A DNA stretch of 14,192 nucleotides from an uncultured Novosphingobium sp. (GTDB lineage: Bacteria; Pseudomonadota; Alphaproteobacteria; Sphingomonadales; Sphingomonadaceae): the NCBI GenBank assembly GCA_937897535.1, contig CALCQB010000208.1:1-14192 (forward strand), read 5' to 3'. A program made the position numbers and the translations under genes. Positions 1-5,743 of this stretch are shown piece by piece. Below the pieces are notes generated by a model, which was given only the letters and a program-made list of their open reading frames with translations, ran no database searches and was not told the origin of the DNA. Each line of letters begins with the position of its first letter. Position 1 is the first letter of the stretch.

Positions 1-82
1 CATACCCGGCCATGGGCCAACCAGCACATTCGGCCGGGAACGACAGGTCAACGGGCTTGTCAGCGACTATCTGCTGAGTTGA
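1..82 (+). CDS. Metallo-beta-lactamase-fold hydrolase, C-terminal end only (partial)
   Basis: Read in the frame starting at base 2, the sequence is open to a TGA at 80-82 and gives a 26-residue tail beginning IPGHGPTSTFGRER and ending LVSDYLLS. The GHG motif with a following (S/T)-(T)-(F/I)-G-x-E-R segment and an Asn is typical of the C-terminus of glyoxalase-II-like metallo-beta-lactamase proteins (YcbL type), in which the GHG histidine is a metal ligand. The rest of the gene lies left of the window, so the substrate cannot be judged; the family usually hydrolyses thioesters or related small molecules in the cytoplasm. It converges on the MAPEG gene, with 34 bases between the stop codons. 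Confidence 0.75.
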   Translation, partial: IPGHGPTSTFGRERQVNGLVSDYLLS

Positions 83-110
83 TCCTCCCACGCAGCGGCG
101 GAGGAGGATC
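81..110. terminator. Inverted repeat between two convergent genes, possible bidirectional terminator
   Basis: GATCCTCC (81-88) is perfectly complementary to GGAGGATC (103-110). Inside the 14-base loop, CGC (91-93) can also pair with GCG (98-100), giving a two-part stem. It overlaps the stop codon of the upstream hydrolase and lies just past the stop of the convergent MAPEG gene, where a shared terminator is expected. Neither strand has a T-run after the stem, so it is not a classical intrinsic terminator. It may act as an mRNA 3'-end stabiliser or a weak terminator. Confidence 0.4.
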
Positions 111-116
111 ATGGCG

Positions 117-512
117 TTACATGTGCCCGAGCACCACCAGCACGGCGACAATCGCCAGGCCGGCCTGTGACAGCATCGTGGTCAGCGTGCCGACCATCCG
201 GCCCTTGGCGAAGGCTCCGGTCCCGTCCATCCCGAGCCCGTGGGCGACCCGGCCCAGCATGTAGATTGCGCCGATAATCGCCAGCCATTGCCCGCCTTTT
301 CCAGCGAGTTCGAGACCCGCGATCAGGAACAGCACCCACGGGGTGTTCTCGACGAAGTTCAATTGGGCACGCATCCGCCGTTCGAGCAGATCGCTGCCGC
401 CGGTGCCGATGCTGATCCCTTCCTTGCTGCGAACCTGGCCGCAGCGCATCCCCAGCCAGATGTTGATGATCGCCGCCGCGGCGGCCATGCTGAGTGTGGT
501 GGTCAGTAACAT
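117..512 (-). CDS. MAPEG family membrane protein
   Basis: A 131-residue protein of the MAPEG family (membrane-associated proteins in eicosanoid and glutathione metabolism), a size usual for bacterial members. It has four hydrophobic segments, roughly residues 5-22, 57-70, 75-92 and 108-128. The family signature is visible as RMRAQLNFVENTP (about 47-59), with the conserved Asn52 and Glu55 and a Pro after the first helix, followed by GRVAH at about 88-92. Bacterial MAPEG proteins sit in the inner membrane and some bind glutathione, but a specific reaction cannot be assigned. I chose the ATG at 512 because it is preceded by GGGAGAAGGAA, a good Shine-Dalgarno sequence; the reading frame extends further upstream but without a better start. 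It is divergent from rpmF and convergent with the partial hydrolase. Confidence 0.88.
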   Translation of the reverse strand: MLLTTTLSMAAAAAIINIWLGMRCGQVRSKEGISIGTGGSDLLERRMRAQLNFVENTPWVLFLIAGLELAGKGGQWLAIIGAIYMLGRVAHGLGMDGTGAFAKGRMVGTLTTMLSQAGLAIVAVLVVLGHM

Positions 513-557
513 TTCCTTCTCCCCTGTTGCGTTCGCCCCGGACCGGAACCAACGCGC

Positions 558-585
558 TTGCAACCAGCCCCGAATTCGCTATAGG
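558..585 (+). promoter_or_regulatory. Candidate sigma-70-type promoter for the rpmF-plsX-fabH cluster
   Basis: TTGCAA (558-563) and TATAGG (580-585) are separated by 16 bases, each matching four of six positions of the housekeeping consensus. They lie about 80-110 bases upstream of rpmF in the divergent gap to the MAPEG gene, where a promoter is needed. Support is by pattern only. Confidence 0.33.
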
Positions 586-667
586 CGCGCCTTCGCTTGC
601 CGTCGGCCCTCGGGTTTGAGTGCGGCAACTCTAGAACTTTTGTCAAATTGCAGGAACAGGTGCCGCG

Positions 668-847
668 ATGGCTGTCCCCAAAAGAAAAACTTCGCCCTCC
701 AAGCGGGGCATGCGCCGCAGCCACGATGCGCTGAAGGTCGAAGCATTCCACGAATGCCCGAACTGCGGCGAGCTGAAGCGTCCGCACAACCTGTGCGGGG
801 CCTGCGGCCACTACAACGGGCGCGAGATCATCGCGGTCGGGCTCTAA
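668..847 (+). CDS. rpmF: 50S ribosomal protein L32
   Basis: A 59-residue structural protein of the large ribosomal subunit. It starts MAVPKRKTSPSKRGMRRSHD, the near-invariant N-terminus of L32. It keeps two CxxC pairs (Cys30/Cys33 in CPNC and Cys43/Cys46 in CGAC), so it is the zinc-ribbon (C+) form rather than the cysteine-free paralogue found in some bacteria under zinc limitation. Length is normal for the family. The ATG at 668 is fixed by homology to the conserved N-terminus; a purine-rich CAGGAACAGG lies upstream. The gene is 25 bases upstream of plsX. The rpmF-plsX-fabH linkage is widespread in bacteria and couples ribosome and membrane-lipid synthesis. Confidence 0.97.
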   Translation: MAVPKRKTSPSKRGMRRSHDALKVEAFHECPNCGELKRPHNLCGACGHYNGREIIAVGL

Positions 848-872
848 GCCCAGCTAACCGGAGTTTGCGCAC

Positions 873-1928
873 ATGAGCCTGCCGCGTATCGCCGTTGATG
901 CGATGGGCGGCGATGAAGGCGTGCGCGTAATGATCGAAGGCGCAGCGGTCGCCCGCCGCAGCCACGATCGCTTCAAATTCCTGCTGGTGGGTGACGAAGC
1001 GCGGATCAAGGACGCGCTCCAGCATCACCCCAACCTGCGCGGGGCCAGCGAAATCCTCCATTGCGAAGACGTGGTCGGGGGCGACGAGCGCCCGACCCAG
1101 GCGCTGCGCCGGGCCAAGACCACCTCGATGGGGCTCGCGATCAACGCGGTGAAGAACGGCGATGCCGGGGCCGCGGTCAGCGCCGGGAATACCGGTGCGC
1201 TGATGGCGATGGCCAAGCTGGCGCTGCGGACCATGCCGGGGATTGACCGGCCAGCGCTCTCAGCCTTGCTGCCGACGCTGGGCGACAATGATCTGGTGAT
1301 GCTCGATCTGGGTGCCAACACCGATTGCGACGCGCGCAACCTGGTCCAGTTCGCGATCATGGGCGCGGCCTATTCGCGGATCGTTACCGGGCTGGATGCG
1401 CCGCGGGTCCGGCTGCTCAACATCGGCACCGAGGAAATGAAAGGCACCGGCCAACTCCAGGCCGCCGCCGCCCAGCTCAGGGCCGCCGCCGAAGAGCTGT
1501 CGCTGACCTTCGACGGTTTCGTCGAGGCTGACAAGCTTGGCCGCGGCGATGTCGATGTGGTCGTTTCCGACGGCTTTTCGGGCAATATCGCGCTCAAGGC
1601 AGTCGAGGGCACCGCCCGGTTCGTCACCGACCTGCTGCGCCGGGCCTTTGCCAGCTCGATCCGCTCGAAATTCGGCTTTCTGGTTTCGCGGCCGGCGACC
1701 GAGCTGCTCAAGCATCACCTCGATCCCAACAACCACAACGGCGCGGTGTTCCTCGGCCTAAACGGGGTGGTGGTGAAAAGCCATGGCTCGGCGAATGCCG
1801 TCGGCGTGGCCAACGCGGTCGAAGTGGCGGCGCGGCTGCTCGAAGAAAACCTGACCGAGCGGATCACCGCCGACCTTGCCCGGCTCGGGACGGGCAAACC
1901 GCGCGCAGCGCCGAAGGCGGCGGAATGA
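873..1928 (+). CDS. plsX: Phosphate acyltransferase PlsX
   Basis: A 351-residue enzyme that converts acyl-ACP and inorganic phosphate to acyl-phosphate, the acyl donor PlsY uses for the first step of phospholipid synthesis. It is a peripheral cytoplasmic protein. Characteristic blocks are IAVDAMGGD (6-14), VSAGNTGAL (102-110), DLGAN (145-149), NIGTEEMKG (183-191), then VVSDGFSGN and NGAVFLGLNG in the second half. Length fits the family. The ATG at 873 is preceded by CCGGAG about ten bases upstream. The Ala/Lys/Pro-rich C-terminal tail (GTGKPRAAPKAAE) is probably disordered. The gene overlaps fabH by four bases (ATGA), which indicates translational coupling. Confidence 0.97.
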   Translation: MSLPRIAVDAMGGDEGVRVMIEGAAVARRSHDRFKFLLVGDEARIKDALQHHPNLRGASEILHCEDVVGGDERPTQALRRAKTTSMGLAINAVKNGDAGAAVSAGNTGALMAMAKLALRTMPGIDRPALSALLPTLGDNDLVMLDLGANTDCDARNLVQFAIMGAAYSRIVTGLDAPRVRLLNIGTEEMKGTGQLQAAAAQLRAAAEELSLTFDGFVEADKLGRGDVDVVVSDGFSGNIALKAVEGTARFVTDLLRRAFASSIRSKFGFLVSRPATELLKHHLDPNNHNGAVFLGLNGVVVKSHGSANAVGVANAVEVAARLLEENLTERITADLARLGTGKPRAAPKAAE

Positions 1929-2893
1929 CCCTGCGCTCGGTCATCACCGGCACCGGCTCGGCCTTGCCGAAGCGGGTCGTCACCAACCACGAACTGGCCC
2001 AGACCGTCGATACCAGCGACGAATGGATCGTCGAGCGCAGCGGGATCCGCCAGCGCCACATGGCCGGCGAGGGGGAGACCACCTCGACCCTGGCGATCGA
2101 TGCCGCGCGCAAGGCGCTCGAAGCTGCCGGCGTGGCAGGTTCCGACATTGGCTTGATCGTGCTCGCCACGACCACCCCGGACCAGACCTTTCCGGCCACC
2201 GCGACGATCGTTCAGGATGCGATTGGCGCGAACGGCGGAATCGCCTTCGATGTCGCGGCGGTCTGCTCGGGCTTTCTCTATGCGCTCGGCGTGGCGGATT
2301 CGATGCTGCGCACCGGCATGGCGAAGAACGCGCTGGTGATCGGGGCGGAAACCATGACCCGGCTGCTCGACTGGGAAGACCGCGCGACCTGCGTGCTGTT
2401 CGGCGACGGCGCAGGCGCTGTGATTCTCGAGGCGCGCGAAGTGGCCGAGGATGGCCCGGGTGTGCTGGTAACCCACCTCCACGCCGACGGGGCGCACAAC
2501 GAACTGCTCTATGTCGATGGCGGGCCATCGACCACCCGCAGCGTCGGCCATCTGCGCATGAAGGGCCGCGAAGTGTTTCGTCATGCCGTGGTCAACCTGG
2601 CTCAGGTCCTCGGCAGCGTCCTGGCCGAACGCGGCTTCACCGCAGCCGATGTCGATTGGGTCGTGCCGCACCAGGCCAACCAGCGCATCCTCGACGCTAC
2701 GGCCAGGAAGCTTGGCCTTCCGCCGGAAAAGGTGGTGGTGACGGTCGATCGCCACGCCAACACCTCGGCCGCTTCAGTCCCGCTGGCGCTCGATTGCGCG
2801 GTGCGTGACGGACGGATCAAGCCCGGTGACCTGATCGTGCTCGAAGCGATGGGCGGCGGCTTTACCTGGGGCGCCAGCCTGATCCGGATTTGA
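1925..2893 (+). CDS. fabH: Beta-ketoacyl-ACP synthase III (KAS III)
   Basis: A 322-residue enzyme that condenses acetyl-CoA (or another short acyl-CoA) with malonyl-ACP to start type II fatty-acid synthesis. The full catalytic triad is present: Cys114 in VCSGFLYAL, His249 in VPHQANQRI and Asn279 in RHANTSAAS. The N-terminal SVITGTGSALP and the near-C-terminal GGGFTWGA glycine-rich segment are typical of FabH. The start ATG overlaps the plsX stop as ATGA, so the start is well fixed. With plsX upstream it links chain initiation to use of acyl chains for phospholipids. Nothing is truncated. After the stop come 116 bases before ihfA. Confidence 0.97.
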   Translation: MTLRSVITGTGSALPKRVVTNHELAQTVDTSDEWIVERSGIRQRHMAGEGETTSTLAIDAARKALEAAGVAGSDIGLIVLATTTPDQTFPATATIVQDAIGANGGIAFDVAAVCSGFLYALGVADSMLRTGMAKNALVIGAETMTRLLDWEDRATCVLFGDGAGAVILEAREVAEDGPGVLVTHLHADGAHNELLYVDGGPSTTRSVGHLRMKGREVFRHAVVNLAQVLGSVLAERGFTAADVDWVVPHQANQRILDATARKLGLPPEKVVVTVDRHANTSAASVPLALDCAVRDGRIKPGDLIVLEAMGGGFTWGASLIRI

Positions 2894-3009
2894 AGAACGG
2901 CGGATAACCTGCCGGAAACGCGTGATTGCGTTGCATTCCTACGCCGAATTTGCAATGCTTCTCCCCGAGAGGTCGCGACTCTTGTTGGGAAAGGTGCGAT
3001 AAAATCGCC

Positions 3010-3297
3010 ATGACAACACTTACCCGTGCCGATCTGGCAGAAGCCCTCAATCGCAAACTCGGACTTTCCCGGTCTGAATCGCTCGGAATGGTCGAGTCGA
3101 TTCTCGATCACATGTCGGGCGCGCTGGAGAAGGGTGAGAACGTAAAGATCTCGGGTTTCGGCACTTTCCTGCTGCGTGACAAGGCCCAGCGGATCGGCCG
3201 CAATCCCAAGACCGGGATCGAAGTTCCGATCACCCCCCGCCGGGTGCTGACCTTCCGCGCCAGCCAGATGCTCAAAGAACGGATCACCAAGGGATGA
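3010..3297 (+). CDS. ihfA: Integration host factor alpha subunit
   Basis: A 95-residue DNA-bending protein of the HU/IHF family, acting as a heterodimer with IHF-beta in nucleoid structure, recombination and transcription. The start MTTLTRADLAEALNRKLGLS, the ISGFGTF turn (47-53) and the arm RNPKTGIEVPI (64-74), with Pro66 at the tip that intercalates into DNA, identify it. Its position between fabH and a merR gene is the usual alphaproteobacterial arrangement for ihfA. The ATG at 3010 matches the family N-terminus; an in-frame upstream extension to about 2926 would add residues that do not resemble the family. The Shine-Dalgarno sequence is weak (GGGAAAGG, about ten bases upstream). It overlaps the next gene by four bases (ATGA). 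Confidence 0.95.
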   Translation: MTTLTRADLAEALNRKLGLSRSESLGMVESILDHMSGALEKGENVKISGFGTFLLRDKAQRIGRNPKTGIEVPITPRRVLTFRASQMLKERITKG

Positions 3298-3722
3298 GCG
3301 ACGAGGGGATGATTGACCGCCCGGCCGAGCCTGCGGGCTTTGCCGACGGCAAGGATCCCGAAGCCCTGCGCACGATTGGCGAAGTCGCCAAGGCGCTCGG
3401 CATCCGCCAGCATGTCCTGCGCTATTGGGAAGAACAGTTCCCGATGCTCAAGCCGCTCAAGCGCAGTGGCGGACGGCGCTATTACCGCAGCGAGGATGTG
3501 CGGCTGGTCGAAACGATTGACCGGCTGGTCCACCGCGAAGGCTATACTCTGAAAGGCGCCAAGATGGCGCTGCAATCGGGCGGCGGCCGCGCGGGCGAAG
3601 TGATCCCTCAGGCAGCACCTGCCGCAACCCCGCCGCTATCGGCGATGAGCGCCAATTTCGCGCTGCGTGCGCGGTTGATTTCGCTGCGGACGACGCTGGT
3701 CAACGCGCTGCACGAGGCTTAG
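3294..3722 (+). CDS. MerR-family transcriptional regulator
   Basis: A 142-residue protein with an N-terminal winged helix-turn-helix of the MerR type at about 26-92: TIGEVAKALGIRQHVLRYWE, then GGRRYYRSEDV in the wing and a REGYTLKGAK helix. The HVLRYWEEQFP version marks the small MerR-like proteins commonly found next to ihfA in alphaproteobacteria. The C-terminal part (95-142) is Ala/Pro-rich and then helical, with no cysteine cluster or ligand-binding domain, so a metal or redox ligand is unlikely to be sensed as in true MerR. Targets are unknown. The start overlaps the ihfA stop as ATGA, indicating co-expression. The ten residues before the HTH are acidic and poorly conserved in character. 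Confidence 0.9.
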   Translation: MSDEGMIDRPAEPAGFADGKDPEALRTIGEVAKALGIRQHVLRYWEEQFPMLKPLKRSGGRRYYRSEDVRLVETIDRLVHREGYTLKGAKMALQSGGGRAGEVIPQAAPAATPPLSAMSANFALRARLISLRTTLVNALHEA

Positions 3723-3728
3723 ACCACG

Positions 3729-3744
3729 CCTCACGAAAGTGAGG
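3729..3744 (+). promoter_or_regulatory. GAAA-tetraloop hairpin covering the aldehyde dehydrogenase ribosome-binding site
   Basis: CCTCAC (3729-3734) pairs perfectly with GTGAGG (3739-3744) across a GAAA (GNRA-type) tetraloop. The right arm contains GAGG, the only good Shine-Dalgarno candidate for the ATG at 3754 (nine bases downstream). In a transcript that includes this region the site would be masked. No T-run follows, so a terminator is less likely. Confidence 0.5.
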
Positions 3745-3753
3745 AAACTCCCC

Positions 3754-5187
3754 ATGCATACCCCATATGACGCGGATCTCGCGTTGTTCATCAACGGCAG
3801 CTGGCAGCTTGGTGAAGGGCGCGACCTGTTCCCGGTTATCAACCCGGCCAGCGGCGAGACGCTGGCCGAAGTGCCATTGGCCACCCCCGCCGATCTCGAC
3901 GCCGCGCTGGCCGCAGCGGCGACAGGCTTCGTGCTGTGGAAGGCCACCCCGGTCGAGCAACGCGCGGCAGTGCTCAAGAAGGCGGCGGCGCTGATGCGCG
4001 AGCGCACCGAAAGCATCGCCACGCTGCTGACGCTCGAACAGGGCAAGGTGATCGCCGAGGCGCGCAGCGAAGTGCTGGCCAGCGCGCAGATCTTCGACTG
4101 GTGCGCCGAGGAAGCGAGCCGGATTTACGGCCGGGTGCTGGTCCGCCCGAGCGGCCAGCGCGCCATGGTGCTCAAGCAGCCGGTCGGCCCGGTCGTCGCG
4201 TTCAGTCCCTGGAATTTCCCGGTTTACCTGATGGCCAAGAAGGTCGCCGCGGCGCTGGCGGTCGGCTGTTCGGTGATTGCCAAGCCGCCCGAGGAGACCC
4301 CCGGCTGCACCGGCGCGGTGATGCGCTGCCTGGCCGATGCCGGTCTTCCCGCAGGGGTGGCGCAGCTGGTCCACGGGGTGCCCGATGCGGTCAGCCGCCA
4401 CCTGATCGCCAGCCCGGTGATCCGCAAGGTCAGCTTCACCGGCTCGATTCCGGTCGGCAAGCACCTGATGCGGCTGTGCGCGGACGGGCTCAAGCGGGTG
4501 ACGATGGAGCTGGGCGGTCATGCCCCGGTGCTGGTGTTCGAGGATTGCGAACTCGACAAGACGCTCGACCTGGTGGTGCCGCAGAAATTCCGTAACGCCG
4601 GGCAGGTCTGCGTCAGCCCGACGCGGTTCTATGTCCAGCAATCGATCTATCAGCGCTTCGTCGATGGTTTCGCCGAGCGCACGCACGGGGTCACAGCCGG
4701 TTCAGGGCTCGATGCCGCGAGCCGGATGGGACCGCTCGCCAACGCCCGCCGCCCCGCCGCGATCGCGGCGCTGGTTGAGGATGCCGCGGCCAAGGGCGCC
4801 AAGGTCCGGGCCGGCGGCAAGCGTGGCAACGACGGCTTCTTCTTCCAGCCGACGCTGCTGGCCGACGTGCCTGACACTGCCGACATCATGAACAATGAAC
4901 CGTTCGGCCCGGTCGCGGTCGCGGCCCCGTTCAGCGATCTCGACGATGCCATTGCCAAGGCCAACCGCCTGCCGTTCGGCCTTGCCGCCTTTGCCTTCAC
5001 CCAGAACCTGCGCACCGCCAACCTGCTGGGCGATGCGATCGAAAGCGGGATGGTCGGGATCAACACCTTCGCGGTCAGCGCGGTCGATGCCCCGTTTGGC
5101 GGGGTCAAGGATTCAGGCTTCGGCAGCGAAGGCGGGGTCGAGGGGATGGACGGTTATCTGGTCACCAAGGCGGTGCATCAGGCATGA
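3754..5187 (+). CDS. NAD(P)-dependent aldehyde dehydrogenase (succinate-semialdehyde dehydrogenase-like)
   Basis: A 477-residue class of the aldehyde dehydrogenase superfamily, oxidising an aldehyde to the acid in the cytoplasm. Catalytic elements are all present: Asn154 in SPWNFP, Lys177 in AKPPEETP, FTGS at 228-231 in the cofactor fold, general base Glu252 in MELGGHAP and nucleophile Cys286 in NAGQVCVSP; NNEPFGP follows in the C-terminal half. The overall look (single domain, EETPG, GQVC) is closest to succinate-semialdehyde-type enzymes, but the substrate cannot be fixed. The ATG at 3754 is preferred over a GTG at 3739 because GTGAGG at 3739-3744 serves as its ribosome-binding site and the family starts near LFINGSW. 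It lies 31 bases after the merR gene and ends 3 bases from the convergent phosphatase stop codon. Confidence 0.93.
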   Translation: MHTPYDADLALFINGSWQLGEGRDLFPVINPASGETLAEVPLATPADLDAALAAAATGFVLWKATPVEQRAAVLKKAAALMRERTESIATLLTLEQGKVIAEARSEVLASAQIFDWCAEEASRIYGRVLVRPSGQRAMVLKQPVGPVVAFSPWNFPVYLMAKKVAAALAVGCSVIAKPPEETPGCTGAVMRCLADAGLPAGVAQLVHGVPDAVSRHLIASPVIRKVSFTGSIPVGKHLMRLCADGLKRVTMELGGHAPVLVFEDCELDKTLDLVVPQKFRNAGQVCVSPTRFYVQQSIYQRFVDGFAERTHGVTAGSGLDAASRMGPLANARRPAAIAALVEDAAAKGAKVRAGGKRGNDGFFFQPTLLADVPDTADIMNNEPFGPVAVAAPFSDLDDAIAKANRLPFGLAAFAFTQNLRTANLLGDAIESGMVGINTFAVSAVDAPFGGVKDSGFGSEGGVEGMDGYLVTKAVHQA

Positions 5188-5190
5188 TGC

Positions 5191-5733
5191 TCAGGCTGTC
5201 TGGGGCCCCAGCTCCGGATCGAGATCGCGCGGGCGGGTCAGGTGGACCAGCCGCGCGCACTTGTCTTTGAGATCCGCCCAGCGGTCGATGTCGAGTTCCA
5301 GCACCGCGTAGGACGCGGTCGGGAACTTGACCTCGACGAGATCGCGCAACGGACTGGAGCCATCGTCGGGAACCAGGTCGAAGATCAGATCCTCCAGCCC
5401 CGGATTGTGACCGATCATCAACAGCGATTTGGGATCGCCCTCGGTCTCGCGCAGCAGATCGGCCAGGGTCGCGCTGCTGGCGAGGTAGATCCGGCGGTCC
5501 CAGTTGACCGCGACCGGCCGGCCGGCCGCCTCACAGGCGATCTCGATCGTTTCGGCGCAGCGGATCGCGGGGGAGGAGATCATCCGGTCCCATCGGACCC
5601 CGTGATCGCGGATAAGGCGGCCCATCACCGCCGCACCCTTGCGCCCGCGCCCGTTGAGCGGGCGATCGAAATCGCGCGCGCGCGGATCTTGCCAATCGGA
5701 CTTGGCGTGGCGGAACAGGCCGAGGATTTTCAT
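5191..5733 (-). CDS. SixA-like histidine phosphatase family protein
   Basis: A 180-residue protein of the histidine phosphatase superfamily. The catalytic RHG-type motif is LFRHAKSDW (Arg8, His9), the second arginine is Arg58 in SSPAIRCAET and the second histidine is His109 in IGHNPGLED. RHAKS with a short single-domain length is typical of SixA-type phosphohistidine phosphatases, which remove phosphate from histidine phosphotransfer proteins such as ArcB or, as shown in E. coli, PTS proteins. The actual substrate here is unknown. The ATG at 5733 is chosen because the family motif starts at residue 3; an in-frame extension to 5784 would overlap the upstream helicase gene. It starts 10 bases after the helicase stop, so the two are probably co-transcribed. 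Confidence 0.9.
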   Translation of the reverse strand: MKILGLFRHAKSDWQDPRARDFDRPLNGRGRKGAAVMGRLIRDHGVRWDRMISSPAIRCAETIEIACEAAGRPVAVNWDRRIYLASSATLADLLRETEGDPKSLLMIGHNPGLEDLIFDLVPDDGSSPLRDLVEVKFPTASYAVLELDIDRWADLKDKCARLVHLTRPRDLDPELGPQTA

Positions 5734-5743
5734 GACGGCATCT

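Noticed and set aside
1715..2755. A 346-codon minus-strand frame opposite fabH
   Set aside because: It is fully antisense to fabH, which has its complete catalytic triad; the antisense translation has no recognisable motif.
2972..2979. GTCGCGAC palindrome upstream of ihfA
   Set aside because: An 8-base GC-rich palindrome is expected by chance in this composition; the flanks do not extend it and it does not resemble an IHF site.
2926..3009. Longer start for ihfA
   Set aside because: The extra residues do not resemble IHF. The start at 3010 gives the canonical MTTLTRADLAEAL-type N-terminus and the usual length.
3739..3753. GTG at 3739 as the aldehyde dehydrogenase start
   Set aside because: This GTG belongs to the GTGAGG that serves as ribosome-binding site for the ATG at 3754, and no other Shine-Dalgarno sequence lies upstream of it.
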